This document shows, piece by piece, positions 1-10,876 of a stretch of 64,000 nt of DNA (positions are counted from its first letter, which is position 1; each line of letters starts with the position of its first letter). Origin of the DNA: Alishewanella agri BL06 (lineage in GTDB: Bacteria > Pseudomonadota > Gammaproteobacteria > Enterobacterales > Alteromonadaceae); contig NZ_AKKU01000001.1 of the NCBI RefSeq assembly GCF_000272005.1, positions 372,001 through 436,000 on the forward strand. Direction: 5' to 3'. The position numbers and the translations under genes are program-made. A model generated the notes under the pieces. That model did not search any database, was not told where the DNA came from, and worked only from the letters and a program-made list of their open reading frames with translations.

Positions 1-525
1 TCAGTGGATGTCATCACCGGTTTAATTAAGGCCAATATTCCGACCCGGATCGCCTTTCAGGTATCGTCGAAAATTGACTCGCGCACTATTCTTGATCAAC
101 AGGGTGCCGAGAGCCTGCTTGGCCAGGGTGATATGTTATATCTGCCGCCGGGCTCCGGTGTGCCGACCCGGGTGCACGGCGCCTTTGTTGATGACCACGA
201 AGTGCATGCGGTGGTTGCCGACTGGAAAAAACGCGGCAAACCGCAGTACTTACCCGAAATCTTAAGTGGCGAAACCACCGAAGAGAACTTATTGCCCGGT
301 GAAGTTATCGTAGGCGAAGAGGGTGAAGCCGATCCGCTGTACGATCAGGCAGTGGCTTTTGTCATTGAATCACGCCGGGCCTCGGTTTCTGGTGTGCAAC
401 GGAAATTCCGGATCGGCTATAATCGCGCTGCCCGTCTGGTCGAGCAGATGGAGCATAGCGGGTTAGTCAGCCCACCGGGCCACAATGGTAACCGCGAAGT
501 TTTGGTTCCTAACAGAGGTAATTAA
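1..525 (+). CDS. ftsK: DNA translocase FtsK, C-terminal part (5' end outside window)
   Basis: The frame is already open at base 1 and runs 174 codons to a TAA at 523-525, so only the C-terminus is present. The first part (around [11 protein letters not shown]) matches the end of the RecA-like motor domain. The last 60 or so residues ([19 protein letters not shown], then [15 protein letters not shown]) are the winged-helix gamma domain, which in FtsK reads KOPS sequences and activates XerD at dif. FtsK pumps chromosome termini through the division septum. The stop codon shares one base with the lolA start, and ftsK-lolA-rarA-serS is a common gammaproteobacterial order. Confidence 0.95.
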   Translation, partial: SVDVITGLIKANIPTRIAFQVSSKIDSRTILDQQGAESLLGQGDMLYLPPGSGVPTRVHGAFVDDHEVHAVVADWKKRGKPQYLPEILSGETTEENLLPGEVIVGEEGEADPLYDQAVAFVIESRRASVSGVQRKFRIGYNRAARLVEQMEHSGLVSPPGHNGNREVLVPNRGN

Positions 526-1229
526 TGCGTAAATTGGCAACAGCTCTGGTTTATTCAGCAGTAGTATTAACAGCGGCGTTAAGTGCGCCCCTGACTGCAC
601 AAACTGTGGAAGTGGTACCACGGCCAGATTTTGCGCCTCATATGCAAGCGCTGCGGCAACAACGTCTGAGCGCTGAGGATGCCAGTGCTGAACTGATGCA
701 ACAGCTGGCGCGCATTAGCAGCTATACCGCGAATTATCAGCAGAAAGTTTATGATATTCAGCAGCAAGTGCTGCAGGAAGGTAAAGGGCAGTTGGCCTTA
801 AAACAAGGCGCGCGCTTTCGTTTCGAAAGTACAGAGCCGGAGCCGTCTTTATTAGTCAGTGATGGTAAAACGCTGTGGGTTTACAATGAGCTGCTGGAGC
901 AGGTCAGTATTTACGATGCACAAAGCGAAGTCGGGCAAACCCCTTTTGCTTTGCTGACCTCAACCGATGAAGCGTTATGGCAGCAGTATCAGGTCACTAA
1001 GCAGGAACAGAGCTTTTTTATCCACCCGTTAAACAGCGATAATCCGGTACAACAATTACTGTTAACCTTTAGCCAGGACAAGCTAATTGAAATGCAGGTG
1101 ATTGATATTAACCAGCAACAAAGCGTATTTTTGTTTAGCGATATTAAACTGAATCCGCAGATTGCCGAGCGGCAGTTTAGCTTTAAGGTCACGTCTAACC
1201 TGGACGTCGATGATCAACGGCAGCGTTAA
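525..1229 (+). CDS. lolA: Outer-membrane lipoprotein carrier protein LolA
   Basis: A 234-residue protein with an N-terminal signal peptide (hydrophobic stretch about residues 5-22, ending LSAPLTAQ). The mature part has the LolA pattern: an early [11 protein letters not shown] strand region, [11 protein letters not shown], and a C-terminus ending DVDDQR, typical of the family. LolA takes lipoproteins from the LolCDE complex across the periplasm to LolB. The ATG overlaps the ftsK stop by one base and its own stop overlaps the rarA ATG by one base, so the three genes are probably translationally coupled. Confidence 0.93.
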   Translation: MRKLATALVYSAVVLTAALSAPLTAQTVEVVPRPDFAPHMQALRQQRLSAEDASAELMQQLARISSYTANYQQKVYDIQQQVLQEGKGQLALKQGARFRFESTEPEPSLLVSDGKTLWVYNELLEQVSIYDAQSEVGQTPFALLTSTDEALWQQYQVTKQEQSFFIHPLNSDNPVQQLLLTFSQDKLIEMQVIDINQQQSVFLFSDIKLNPQIAERQFSFKVTSNLDVDDQRQR

Positions 1230-2572
1230 TGGCCAGTTTATCGCTGGATTTTGGTGCCGACTTCCGGCCATTAGCCGCCCGCCTCAGACCGGCGCAACTT
1301 AAAGACTATGTGGGTCAGCAACACCTGCTGGCCGACGGCTCGCCATTGCAGCAGGCGATTTTGGCCGGCCGGGTGCATTCGTTAATCCTGTGGGGACCAC
1401 CGGGTACCGGTAAAACCACATTGGCCGAGCTGATTGCTGGCCATGCCAAAGCCCAAATGCAGCGGTTGTCGGCGGTCACGGCCGGCATTAAAGAAATCCG
1501 TGACAGTATTCAGCAAGCCAAACTGCACCAGCAGCAGTATCAGCAACGCACCTTACTGTTTGTCGATGAAGTGCATCGTTTTAATAAAGCGCAGCAGGAT
1601 GCCTTTTTACCGCATATCGAAGATGGCACCATTATCTTTATTGGCGCCACCACCGAAAACCCGGCTTTTGCCCTTAACAACGCTATTTTATCCCGCGCCC
1701 GGGTCTGTGTGCTGAAGCCACTGACCGAAGCAGACTTACAACAGGTGCTGGCGCGTGCGCTGTCTGACGCTGAACTTGGCTTAGGCGCACAACAATTAAC
1801 GCTAGAGCCGGCAGCTGAGCAGCTATTACTGCGCTTAGCTAATGGCGATGCCCGGCGCTTACTGAATTTACTGGAACAACTGGCAGAGCTCTCACCGGCA
1901 CAGTCTGAACTGACGGTGGCGCAGGTGCAGCAAATTGTGCCGCAGCAACTGCCAGGCTTTGACCGTGATGGCGATCTGTTTTACGACCTGATTTCTGCCT
2001 TACATAAATCGGTACGCGGCTCAGATCCGGATGCCGCCTTGTACTGGTTTGCCCGTATTCTGGCCGGTGGCGGCGATCCGCTTTATGTGGCGCGGCGCTT
2101 ACTGGCGATTGCCAGTGAAGATATTGGCAATGCCGATCCGCGCGCTTTAACGCTGGCACTCAATGCCTGGGATACCTTTAGCCGGGTCGGCCCGGCGGAG
2201 GGGGAGCGCGCTATTGCCCAGGCGCTGGTGTATTTAGCGCTGGCACCAAAAAGTAATGCCGTCTATCTGGCCTTTAACCAGGCGAAAGCGCTGGTCGCAG
2301 AGCGTCCGGATTATCCGGTGCCACTGCATCTGCGCAATGCGCCCACCGCATTGCAGCAACAGCTTGGGCATGGCGCTGGTTATCGCTATGCCCATGATGA
2401 GCCGGGAGCCTATGCCGCCGGTGAGCGCTATTTACCGCCTGAGCTATGGCAACAGCAGCTGTATCAGCCGAGCGAGCGCGGCATGGAAAAGCAATTGGCG
2501 GAAAAGTTGCGTTATCTGCGCCAACTGGATGCACAAAGCCCATTACAGCGCAGTAACGAACCGAAAGCCTGA
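1229..2572 (+). CDS. rarA: Replication-associated recombination AAA+ ATPase RarA (MgsA)
   Basis: A 447-residue AAA+ ATPase related to clamp loaders. Walker A is GPPGTGKT (about residues 56-63), Walker B is [10 protein letters not shown], and the sensor region is [10 protein letters not shown]. The C-terminal half ([21 protein letters not shown], then [10 protein letters not shown]) is the conserved RarA/WRNIP1 tetramerisation region. The family acts at stalled replication forks with SSB and recombination proteins. It starts on the last base of lolA and precedes serS, the same order as in many Enterobacterales. Length is normal for the family. Confidence 0.95.
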   Translation: MASLSLDFGADFRPLAARLRPAQLKDYVGQQHLLADGSPLQQAILAGRVHSLILWGPPGTGKTTLAELIAGHAKAQMQRLSAVTAGIKEIRDSIQQAKLHQQQYQQRTLLFVDEVHRFNKAQQDAFLPHIEDGTIIFIGATTENPAFALNNAILSRARVCVLKPLTEADLQQVLARALSDAELGLGAQQLTLEPAAEQLLLRLANGDARRLLNLLEQLAELSPAQSELTVAQVQQIVPQQLPGFDRDGDLFYDLISALHKSVRGSDPDAALYWFARILAGGGDPLYVARRLLAIASEDIGNADPRALTLALNAWDTFSRVGPAEGERAIAQALVYLALAPKSNAVYLAFNQAKALVAERPDYPVPLHLRNAPTALQQQLGHGAGYRYAHDEPGAYAAGERYLPPELWQQQLYQPSERGMEKQLAEKLRYLRQLDAQSPLQRSNEPKA

Positions 2573-2751
2573 ACTGGCTTAGCCAGGCTCGGCGAGTCTT
2601 AACCGAGTGAGCCGGGCGCGCTGGCGGCGGTGACTGATAAAAGCCCGCAAGGACACAGAAAATCTGCGTTAGGCATTTCAATTTTAGTGGCAGCTTAGTA
2701 ATATTCAGCCCTGTTATGATCACCCGCCAGCAAGCAGCTGGCCTAATTTAG

Positions 2752-4059
<1,308 letters not shown>

Positions 4060-4069
4060 GCTATATGTC

Positions 4070-4103
4070 TTTGCTCTTTGCGGTTTAGACCGCAAAGAGC
4101 AAA
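4070..4103. terminator. Long hairpin between convergent serS and tusE
   Basis: A perfect inverted repeat with 15-base arms (4070-4084 and 4089-4103) around the loop TTAG, just after the serS stop. It lies between serS (+) and tusE (-), where a bidirectional terminator is expected. No clear T-tract follows on either strand, so the terminator role is an inference from position and stem strength. Confidence 0.55.
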
Positions 4104-4154
4104 CTGCAGTTACATCTTTATTTAAAACACGTTTTACTGCTCAACACTCAACAC

Positions 4155-4496
4155 TCAAAGACACTTCGCCGGTTTTGGTAATCCCGCCAGCCGCGTGGCC
4201 TGTTTTGCCGGGCCTTCCGGAAATAATAAAAACAAATATTTGCTGTTGCCCTTTTCCGGCCCCAGTTTTTCTGCCATCGCTTTAACCAGCAGCCGAATTG
4301 CCGGTGAGGTATTAAACTGCTGATAAAACTCGCGTACAAAATAAATCACTTCCCAGTGCGCGTCGCTCAGTGTTAGCTGCTCTAATTGGGCAAAGGCCTC
4401 CGCCACTGCAGGCGTCCAGTCTGTCAGCTGCTGCAAATAGCCATGTTTATCCAGTGGTAGCGACTTACCGGCTACTTCTAAAAACGCCTGTGTCAT
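4155..4496 (-). CDS. tusE: Sulfurtransferase TusE (DsrC family)
   Basis: A 113-residue DsrC/TusE-family protein. It has the family features GYLQQLTDWTPAVAEAFA, HWEVIYFVREFY and a penultimate cysteine in the C-terminal arm (KPAKCL) that carries the persulfide. In the 2-thiouridine relay TusE takes sulfur from TusBCD and hands it to MnmA for tRNA wobble uridine modification. It is the last gene of the minus-strand cluster tusD-tusC-tusB-tusE, with short gaps. Neighbouring yccA matches the yccA-tusE linkage in E. coli. Confidence 0.9.
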   Translation of the reverse strand: MTQAFLEVAGKSLPLDKHGYLQQLTDWTPAVAEAFAQLEQLTLSDAHWEVIYFVREFYQQFNTSPAIRLLVKAMAEKLGPEKGNSKYLFLLFPEGPAKQATRLAGLPKPAKCL

Positions 4497-4500
4497 CGAG

Positions 4501-4764
4501 TTAATTCCATAATAAATTCTGGTTGGCGCTAGCGCATAATTCTACCCAGCGGGCATCGTCAATCAGCTCAACTTTGGTCTGTGGTACGATATTACGCCAC
4601 TGCACATCAGAGGCCAGCGCCAGCACCGGAACCGGTAGTGTCAAACCGGGTTGTAAACACAGGTACACCGCATCCTGGCGCAGCAGGATAGCGTCACCCG
4701 GTGCGCAGATAGCGCTTAACGCTGTCGTATCCAGCAGGGGCTTGGTTAACGTAATCAGTTTCAT
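4501..4764 (-). CDS. tusB: Sulfur relay protein TusB
   Basis: An 87-residue protein in the position of TusB between tusC and tusE. It has the DsrH/TusB-like pattern CAPGDAILLRQDAVYL near the N-terminus and ends ARWVELCASANQNLLWN. TusB is the small partner in the TusBCD heterohexamer that accepts sulfur from TusA. Family sequence conservation is low, so position in the operon carries much of the weight. Confidence 0.85.
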   Translation of the reverse strand: MKLITLTKPLLDTTALSAICAPGDAILLRQDAVYLCLQPGLTLPVPVLALASDVQWRNIVPQTKVELIDDARWVELCASANQNLLWN

Positions 4765-4790
4765 CGTCGCCTTCCTCGTTGGTTCGCTGA

Positions 4791-5150
4791 CTAACAGCGG
4801 ATCAGCTGATCAGCCTGCTGCATAGCGGCTTGGATCGCGGCACTATCAGCCTGCACAAAACCATCTGGTAACGACAGCTGCGCCAGCCCGCGTGCGGCTA
4901 ACGACTGCTGACAGACCAGGCAGGGGCCAATATCGTATAGCGCAAATAGGCCAAAGCTTTTTTGAAAGGCTTTTAGCGGGGCAGTTGTTTGTTCGAAATC
5001 TGGCGCTAACAGTTGATAAACGGCATCATCCTGAAACAGCATCGATACCTGATGTTCGATCGCAGCCAGTGCCAATGCCAGATCCAGCGCCTCACGCGCT
5101 TTGGCCTGGTTAAAAGGCGAGGCAGTTTGGATTAACAAAATCGCTTGCAT
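4791..5150 (-). CDS. tusC: Sulfur relay protein TusC
   Basis: A 119-residue DsrF/TusC-family protein (QTASPFNQAKAREALDLALA, then FGLFALYDIGPCLVCQQSL). It is part of the TusBCD complex of the tRNA 2-thiouridine pathway. Its start codon overlaps the tusD stop, showing translational coupling. The 26-base gap to tusB contains a plausible ribosome binding site. Confidence 0.88.
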   Translation of the reverse strand: MQAILLIQTASPFNQAKAREALDLALALAAIEHQVSMLFQDDAVYQLLAPDFEQTTAPLKAFQKSFGLFALYDIGPCLVCQQSLAARGLAQLSLPDGFVQADSAAIQAAMQQADQLIRC

Positions 5151-5539
5151 CAGAACTGTACCACCTTAGTGCCGGTTAACCGCATTGCAAACTCTGCCAA
5201 ACCCGCGGCAATAAAAGGGGGGGGAGCGTTGGCACTTTTGTCGGCTTTCGCATCAGCATTTATGTCGGAAAAGACGCCACGCTTCTCGGCTGCGGTCACA
5301 CAATATAATAACGGGATTTGTTGTTGTTGACAGAAGCGGGCTAATTGCGCCGCCAGATCCGGCTCATCGGCCGGTAAATCAATACCCGGCTGCACGGCTA
5401 AAACGGCATCTTCATACAAAAATATTTGTTCCAGCAGATAACCCTTCGCCAGTGCCGCGCGGGCAAACTGCAGCGCACTGGCAAAACTCTGGCCGGCAAA
5501 GGGGCTTTGTTGCAACAACAAGCTAAAGCGGGTGGTCAT
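5150..5539 (-). CDS. tusD: Sulfurtransferase TusD
   Basis: A 129-residue DsrE/TusD protein starting MTTRFSLLLQQSPF. An earlier in-frame start would place the first 19 residues across the terminator hairpin at 5571-5594 and is unlikely. The probable catalytic cysteine lies in LLYCVTAAEKRGV, the site that accepts persulfide from TusA. After it comes a polar Asp/Ala/Lys/Pro-rich insertion (residues about 92-107) before IAAGLAEFA. First gene of tusDCBE. Confidence 0.9.
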   Translation of the reverse strand: MTTRFSLLLQQSPFAGQSFASALQFARAALAKGYLLEQIFLYEDAVLAVQPGIDLPADEPDLAAQLARFCQQQQIPLLYCVTAAEKRGVFSDINADAKADKSANAPPPFIAAGLAEFAMRLTGTKVVQF

Positions 5540-5570
5540 CTTAGATTCCCTGCAGTTGGAAAGGGCCAAT

Positions 5571-5594
5571 AAAAAAGCCCCGCACAGGCGGGGC
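5571..5594 (-). terminator. Rho-independent terminator downstream of yccA
   Basis: Read on the minus strand: stem GCCCCGC / GCGGGGC with a 4-base loop, then TTTTTT. It lies 45 bases past the yccA stop and only 32 bases before the tusD start, so tusDCBE either reads through it or has a promoter squeezed after it. Confidence 0.85.
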
Positions 5595-5638
5595 ATTTTA
5601 GCGAACTCAACCGTTGCCGGCTAGTTTAGGTTGCGATC

Positions 5639-6307
5639 TTAGTCATCGCCACCAAAAATGCCTAACAGCTGCAGCAGGTGTACGAACAGGTTAAAGATGT
5701 TCAGATACAGGGCAACAGTGGCACGGATATAGTTTGTTTCACCGCCGTGTACAATACGGCTGGTGTCAAACAGAATTAAACCAGACATCACCAGCACGGC
5801 TACTGCGCTGATAGTCAGGCTTAACGCTGGAATCGACAGAAAGATATTGGCAATAGCCGCCACCACGATAACCAGCAAACCAATCATCAGGAAGCCACCC
5901 ATAAAGGAGAAATCTTTACGGCTGGTCAGGGCATAGGCTGATAAGCCAAAGAAAATCAGCGCGGTACCGGCCAGAGCTTGCATGATTAATGACGGACCAT
6001 TCGGTAAACCGGCATAGGCCAGCAGCATTGGGCCTAAAGAGGCACCCATTAAACCGGCAAAACCAAATACCCAGAAAATACCGCTGGCGCTGTCAGCTTT
6101 CTTGTGAACCACAAATAGCATAACAATACCGGCGATCATGCAGACGATGGCGCCGATCGCTGGCATACCCATTGCCATTGAAATGCCGGCTGCCACAGCG
6201 CTGAACGCCAGGGTTAAACCAAGCAGAAAGTAAGTATTGCGCAGGACCTTGTTGATTTCGACGCCCTGACTGAGGGTGCCGATATTACTGGTTTCTCTGT
6301 ATGACAT
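5639..6307 (-). CDS. yccA: Bax-inhibitor-1 family inner membrane protein (YccA-like)
   Basis: A 222-residue protein with about seven hydrophobic segments, typical of the UPF0005/BI-1 family. It shows the family feature FDTSRIVHGGETNYIRATVALYL-N near the C-terminus (split here for length) and ends in two acidic residues. In E. coli YccA is a substrate and modulator of the FtsH protease; that role is inferred here. A strong terminator follows, and the gene sits beside the tus cluster as in E. coli. Confidence 0.88.
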   Translation of the reverse strand: MSYRETSNIGTLSQGVEINKVLRNTYFLLGLTLAFSAVAAGISMAMGMPAIGAIVCMIAGIVMLFVVHKKADSASGIFWVFGFAGLMGASLGPMLLAYAGLPNGPSLIMQALAGTALIFFGLSAYALTSRKDFSFMGGFLMIGLLVIVVAAIANIFLSIPALSLTISAVAVLVMSGLILFDTSRIVHGGETNYIRATVALYLNIFNLFVHLLQLLGIFGGDD

Positions 6308-6466
6308 AGTGCTGTCTCCTCTGGACCAAGTTTGATTTGTATGACCGCATCATACTGTTAAAGTTCCACTATCTCCAGTCTTAGCCGCTTGAAAATACAG
6401 CAACTAAAAAATTTTTCATGGTTTTACTTTCTTTTCCGTAACGATCTGATTAATATACGCAGCGCT

Positions 6467-6557
6467 GGAGGGATGGCAGAGCGGTTTAATGCACCGGTCT
6501 TGAAAACCGGCGTAGGTTAGTAGCCTACCGAGAGTTCGAATCTCTCTCCCTCCGCCA
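6467..6557 (+). tRNA. tRNA-Ser(UGA), copy 1
   Basis: 91 bases including an encoded CCA. The acceptor stem GGAGGGA pairs with TCCCTCC, the anticodon loop shows TGA (CTTGAAA), a long variable arm (GTAGGTTAGTAGCCTAC) is typical of tRNA-Ser, and the T loop is GTTCGAATC. Confidence 0.97.
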
Positions 6558-6736
6558 CTTATTTTGAAAAACCACCTTAACCGGTGGTTTTTTGTTTTTA
6601 GCGCTACGCTAACAGGGCGTAGCAGAAAAACAGCAGAAAATAGCAGCTTGTTGCTGAAAATCTCAGCAAACAGATAAAACTGCGAAACTTTGCACTTTAC
6701 AAAAACCGGCGGCCTTTTTAATATGCCGGCCAGCGC

Positions 6737-6827
6737 GGAGGGATGGCAGAGCGGTTTAATGCACCGGTCTTGAAAACCGGCGTAGGTTAGTAGCCTACCG
6801 AGAGTTCGAATCTCTCTCCCTCCGCCA
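6737..6827 (+). tRNA. tRNA-Ser(UGA), copy 2
   Basis: Identical to the tRNA-Ser at 6467-6557 over its 91 bases, with anticodon TGA and encoded CCA. The two copies are about 180 bases apart with unrelated sequence between them, indicating tandem duplication of the tRNA only. Confidence 0.97.
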
Positions 6828-7101
6828 CTTCTAAGCACAGTCAGCCATCCTGATTCCTACACTTTACCACTCAAAATGATTTTTAACTTAACGTTAAAAT
6901 TAGCATTTAATTTCATTAATTTAAATTATAACTTTATTGTTTTTCAGCAAAATCGGTGCCGGGCGCCATCCTATGTTTATTACGAATAAGTATTAGGAAA
7001 AAACGGTGCGCTGGGCTATGCTAGACAGCAGAATAATTCTATACCTGAATCGCTTGTATTTAGGGTGAGCAACAGGTAAGCCAGTATAACGGAGAGCCAA
7101 G

Positions 7102-7752
7102 TTGATTAACGTGCTGTTAGTTGATGATCACGAGCTGGTAAGAACTGGGATCAGTCGCATACTAATGGATGAGCGCGGTATCAAGGTGATAGGCGAGGCC
7201 AGTACCGGCGAAGAAGCCCTGCAATTTTGCCGGCAATATGAACCTGATGTGGTATTGATGGACATGAATATGCCGGGTATGGGCGGGATGACCGCCACCA
7301 AGCGTATTTTGCATTACTGCCCGGAAATTAAAATTATCGGTTTGTCGATCTCCTGTGAAGAGCCCGTGCCCACTAAAGTGATGCAACTTGGTGCCGCAGG
7401 TTTTATTTCGAAAAACACCCCGCCGAAAGAAATGATTATGGCCATTAAAAAGGTCTACTCCGGCGCGCGGCATATTTCCGACGAAGTGGCACAAAAAATG
7501 GCACTGGCCAAGGTGAATAACCAGCAGGCTAACCCCTTTGAAGGCTTATCCGATCGTGAACTGCAAATTATGCTGATGATTACCCAAGGCCAGAAAGTCA
7601 CAGACATTGCCGAGCAACTTAACGTTAGCGCTAAGACGGTGAATTCTTATCGTTACCGGATGTTTGAAAAACTGGCGATCAGTGGCGATGTTGAATTAAC
7701 TCACCTGGCACTGCGCCATGGCATGATTGATATCGCGAAAATTGCGCACTAA
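7102..7752 (+). CDS. uvrY: Response regulator UvrY/GacA
   Basis: A 216-residue two-domain response regulator. The N-terminal receiver has the acidic pair (LVDDHE), the phospho-acceptor Asp in [13 protein letters not shown] and a conserved Lys in FISKNTPP. The C-terminal LuxR-type helix-turn-helix contains [17 protein letters not shown] and [17 protein letters not shown]. It starts with TTG after GGAGAG at 7091. UvrY/GacA answers the BarA/GacS kinase and drives small RNAs that titrate CsrA. It is followed 14 bases later by uvrC, the classical uvrY-uvrC pairing. Confidence 0.95.
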   Translation: MINVLLVDDHELVRTGISRILMDERGIKVIGEASTGEEALQFCRQYEPDVVLMDMNMPGMGGMTATKRILHYCPEIKIIGLSISCEEPVPTKVMQLGAAGFISKNTPPKEMIMAIKKVYSGARHISDEVAQKMALAKVNNQQANPFEGLSDRELQIMLMITQGQKVTDIAEQLNVSAKTVNSYRYRMFEKLAISGDVELTHLALRHGMIDIAKIAH

Positions 7753-7766
7753 TACCCGAAATATCC

Positions 7767-9584
7767 ATGTTTGACGCCAAAGCCTTTCTGGCGACCGTAC
7801 CACAGCAGCCCGGTGTTTATCGGATGATAAACGCCGCCGGCACAGTGATCTATGTTGGTAAAGCCAAAGATCTGAAAAAACGCCTCAGCAGCTATTTTCG
7901 TAAAGAAGTCGACAGCATTAAAACCCGGGCGCTGGTAAGTCAGATCCAGCAGGTTGAATTTACGCTGACCCACAGCGAAACCGAAGCGCTGATCCTGGAA
8001 AATAACCTGATTAAAGAATACCTGCCAAAGTACAACGTATTGCTGCGGGACGATAAATCTTACCCTTATATTCTGTTATCCGCGCATAAACATCCGCGGA
8101 TCAGCTCACACCGCGGCCCGCGCAAGGTGCCGGGGCAGTATTTTGGCCCTTACCCTAATGCCGGTGCGGTGTGGCATAGCCTCAAAACTCTGCAGAAGAT
8201 TTTCCCGATCCGCCAGTGTGAAGATGGTTTTTACCGCGCCCGTACCCGGCCGTGTTTGCAGTATCAGTTAAAGCTGTGTAGCGCGCCCTGTGTCGGTAAA
8301 ATTTCCGACCAGGATTACAGCGAGCAAGTACGCTTAGCCACCTTATTCTTAAGCGGTAAAAACCAGCAGGTAATTGATGATCTGGTGCAAAAGATGAACA
8401 GCGCTAGCGAACAATTACAATTTGAAGCGGCGGCTGCGTATCGCGATCAGATCAGTGCACTGCGCCGGGTGCAGGAGCAGCAGCATGTCAGCGGCGAGCA
8501 TGAAGAGCTGGATGCGATTGGCTTTAGCCTGCAAGGGCAAACGGCAGTAGTACATGTACTCTTTATCCGCGATCGGAAAATTCTGGGCAGTAAATCCTAT
8601 TATCCGAAAGTGCCGGCCGATACCGAAGCCGCCGAAGTGCTGTCGGCCTTTTTGCTGCAGTTTTATTTAAGTGGCCACAGCGAACAGCAAATTCCAAAAG
8701 AAATTGTGCTGCCGCTGGAAATACCCGATACCGAAGCCTTGGCTGACGCCATCAGCAAGCTGGCCGAGCATAAGGTGCGCTTAACCTATGCCAAGCGTGG
8801 CGAGAAAGCGCAGTATCTGGCGTTGGCACAAAAGAACGCAGCGATAGCGCTGGATAGCCGGCAATCGTTAACACAAAAGATGCGCGCCCGTTATCTGGCA
8901 CTGCAGCAACAGCTGGCACTGGATACCCCTATTGGCCGCATGGAGTGTTTTGATATCAGCCATACCATGGGGCAGGCAACCATTGCCTCCTGTGTAGTAT
9001 TTGATGGTGAAGGCCCATATAAGCAGGAATACCGTCGTTATAACGTCACCGGGGTAACGGCGGGCGATGATTATGGTGCTATGCGCTTTGCGCTGGACAA
9101 ACGTTACGGCAAGCTAAGCGATGAAAGCAAAATTCCGGATATTGTGTTTATCGACGGCGGCCAGGGCCAGCTTAATATCGCTTTAGAACAATTTGCCAAC
9201 TGGCCCTTTGCCAAAAAGCCGCTGTTAATAGGTGTGGCAAAAGGTGTTAGCCGTAAAGCCGGCCTGGAAACGCTGATTTTATGGGATAGCGGCCGTAGCA
9301 TTCATTTACCCGAGGATTCACTGGCACTACATTTAATTCAGCAGATCCGCGATGAAGCGCACCGTTTTGCGATAACCGGACATCGTAATAAACGCGGTAA
9401 AGCACTGCTGAAAAGTCCACTGGAAAATATTGCCGGTATCGGCGAAAAACGCCGCCAGGCTTTGTTGCAATATTTAGGTGGTTTGCAAGGCGTATTAAAC
9501 GCCAGTGTTGCCGAACTGTGCAAAGTGCCGGGGATTTCTAAGCAACAGGCTGAAAAGATTTACCAGGCCTGCCAGAACAAGTAG
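7767..9584 (+). CDS. uvrC: UvrABC system protein C
   Basis: A 605-residue excinuclease subunit. The N-terminal GIY-YIG domain is visible as [19 protein letters not shown], followed by a UVR domain (about residues 205-235), the RNase H-like endonuclease core ([21 protein letters not shown]) and C-terminal helix-hairpin-helix repeats ([31 protein letters not shown]). UvrC makes both incisions in nucleotide excision repair. It is co-transcribed with uvrY upstream and pgsA downstream. Confidence 0.97.
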   Translation: MFDAKAFLATVPQQPGVYRMINAAGTVIYVGKAKDLKKRLSSYFRKEVDSIKTRALVSQIQQVEFTLTHSETEALILENNLIKEYLPKYNVLLRDDKSYPYILLSAHKHPRISSHRGPRKVPGQYFGPYPNAGAVWHSLKTLQKIFPIRQCEDGFYRARTRPCLQYQLKLCSAPCVGKISDQDYSEQVRLATLFLSGKNQQVIDDLVQKMNSASEQLQFEAAAAYRDQISALRRVQEQQHVSGEHEELDAIGFSLQGQTAVVHVLFIRDRKILGSKSYYPKVPADTEAAEVLSAFLLQFYLSGHSEQQIPKEIVLPLEIPDTEALADAISKLAEHKVRLTYAKRGEKAQYLALAQKNAAIALDSRQSLTQKMRARYLALQQQLALDTPIGRMECFDISHTMGQATIASCVVFDGEGPYKQEYRRYNVTGVTAGDDYGAMRFALDKRYGKLSDESKIPDIVFIDGGQGQLNIALEQFANWPFAKKPLLIGVAKGVSRKAGLETLILWDSGRSIHLPEDSLALHLIQQIRDEAHRFAITGHRNKRGKALLKSPLENIAGIGEKRRQALLQYLGGLQGVLNASVAELCKVPGISKQQAEKIYQACQNK

Positions 9585-9615
9585 CATGACAATCAGGACT
9601 GATGTGAGAACTAAA

Positions 9616-10173
9616 ATGTGGAATATTCCTAACCTGTTAACCCTTTTTCGCTTGCTGCTGATCCCGGTATTTATTTTCTGCTTCTATTCTGGCTTAGAGC
9701 ACGCCCGCTTCTGGTCGGCGTTGGTGTTCTGTTTAGCTGCGGTAACCGATGCGCTGGATGGCTATCTGGCCCGCCGTTTACAGCAGTCCACACCCTTTGG
9801 TGCCTTTCTTGACCCGGTAGCCGATAAGGTGATGGTTGCCACGGCGCTGGTGCTGATTGCTGCCGATATTCATAACCTCTGGGCGGTCGTGCCGGCGATT
9901 ATTATTATCAGCCGCGAAATCTTTATTTCAGCCCTGCGCGAATGGATGGCCGGCCTTGGCAAACGTGCCAATGTAGCGGTCTCTAATCTGGGCAAATACA
10001 AAACCATCGCTCAGATGCTGGCGTTAATTGGCCTGATCTGGCAACCCCAGCTGCCCTTATTTGCCTGGTTTACTCCGGCTGGCTGGATTTTGCTGTATAT
10101 CGCCACCATTTTAACCGTGTGGTCGATGTACGAATATCTGCGCGCGGCCTGGGCCGATTTAGCCGCAAACTAG
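9616..10173 (+). CDS. pgsA: CDP-diacylglycerol-glycerol-3-phosphate 3-phosphatidyltransferase
   Basis: A 185-residue membrane protein of the CDP-alcohol phosphotransferase family. The catalytic motif DG-x2-AR-x8-G-x3-D-x3-D is intact (DALDGYLARRL, then FGAFLDPVADKV), and there are four to five hydrophobic segments. It makes phosphatidylglycerol phosphate. The start MWNIPNLLTLFR matches the family; the frame is open further upstream into uvrC, but those residues do not look like PgsA. An ATG at 9586 is a less likely alternative. Confidence 0.93.
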   Translation: MWNIPNLLTLFRLLLIPVFIFCFYSGLEHARFWSALVFCLAAVTDALDGYLARRLQQSTPFGAFLDPVADKVMVATALVLIAADIHNLWAVVPAIIIISREIFISALREWMAGLGKRANVAVSNLGKYKTIAQMLALIGLIWQPQLPLFAWFTPAGWILLYIATILTVWSMYEYLRAAWADLAAN

Positions 10174-10334
10174 TGCTACTGAAACCGGGCCTGGACAGCG
10201 CGTGTTTCGACTGTCGCAGCGGCCGGTTTTGAAACAGGATGCCGCCGCAGGGGGCCAGAACAAAGCAAGTTGCTGTTTTTACCGCCGATGCTGCTACTTT
10301 TTAAGCAAACGGTCATAAAACTAAAAATTTGTTA

Positions 10335-10362
10335 TTGACGACTCAGTATAAAACAGTAGAAT
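10335..10362 (+). promoter_or_regulatory. Sigma-70 promoter of the tRNA cluster
   Basis: TTGACG (10335-10340), a 16-base spacer and TAGAAT (10357-10362), followed by a GC-rich stretch before the first tRNA at 10396. A GC-rich discriminator is usual at stringently controlled stable-RNA promoters. It is the best -35/-10 pair in the pgsA-tRNA gap. Confidence 0.7.
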
Positions 10363-10395
10363 GCGTCTCGTGTTAAGGCAGATGGCCATAGCAAC

Positions 10396-10471
10396 GCGAG
10401 TTTAGCTCAGCTGGTAGAGCGCGACCTTGCCAAGGTCGAGGTCACGAGTTCGAACCTCGTAACTCGCTCCA
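10396..10471 (+). tRNA. tRNA-Gly(GCC), copy 1
   Basis: 76 bases with encoded CCA. The acceptor GCGAGTT pairs with AACTCGC, the anticodon loop TTGCCAA gives GCC, and the T loop is GTTCGAACC. First gene of a four-tRNA cluster. Confidence 0.97.
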
Positions 10472-10495
10472 ACTCTCAGAGTCGGAAAGCTTAGT

Positions 10496-10569
10496 GGCGG
10501 GTTGGCAGAGTGGCCATGCAGCGGATTGCAAATCCGTCCACCTCGGTTCGACTCCGGGACCCGCCTCCA
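10496..10569 (+). tRNA. tRNA-Cys(GCA)
   Basis: 74 bases with encoded CCA. The acceptor GGCGGGT pairs with ACCCGCC, and the anticodon loop TTGCAAA gives GCA. The Gly-Cys-Leu order after pgsA is common in gammaproteobacteria. Confidence 0.97.
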
Positions 10570-10603
10570 TTAACACCCTGACTGACAGGTTAAACAGGTG
10601 TCT

Positions 10604-10690
10604 GCCCGGGTGGTGAAATCGGTAGACACAAGGGATTTAAAATCCCTCGGGGGAAACCCCGTGCCGGTTCAAGTCCGGCCCCGGGCACCA
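10604..10690 (+). tRNA. tRNA-Leu(UAA)
   Basis: 87 bases with encoded CCA. The acceptor GCCCGGG pairs with CCCGGGC, the anticodon loop TTTAAAA gives TAA, and there is a class II long variable arm (CTCGGGGGAAACCCCG). Confidence 0.97.
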
Positions 10691-10725
10691 TTTTATACTG
10701 ACCAGCAGTATAAAAGCTTCAAAAT

Positions 10726-10801
10726 GCGAGTTTAGCTCAGCTGGTAGAGCGCGACCTTGCCAAGGTCGAGGTCACGAGTTCGAACCTCGTAACTCGCTCC
10801 A
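10726..10801 (+). tRNA. tRNA-Gly(GCC), copy 2
   Basis: Identical to the tRNA-Gly at 10396-10471. It is the last stable RNA before the terminator at 10812 and the integron region. Confidence 0.97.
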
Positions 10802-10811
10802 AATTCCAAAA

Positions 10812-10835
10812 AAGCCGCTGCCAAAGCGGCTTTTT
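10812..10835 (+). terminator. Rho-independent terminator of the tRNA cluster
   Basis: Stem AAGCCGCT / AGCGGCTT with a 5-base loop and a T run, starting 10 bases after the last tRNA. Confidence 0.9.
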
Positions 10836-10876
10836 GCATTTTAGGCTCAATCCCAACACTACACCGTTCTGCTCCC

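Noticed and set aside
6416-6838. A 140-codon minus-strand frame across both tRNA-Ser genes, with repeated GGREIRTLGRLLTYAGFQD
   Set aside because: It is the complement of the two tRNA genes; the repeated peptide is just the duplicated tRNA.
9505-9615. Longer N-terminus for PgsA
   Set aside because: Those codons overlap uvrC in another frame and encode residues unlike the family; ATG 9616 gives the normal length.
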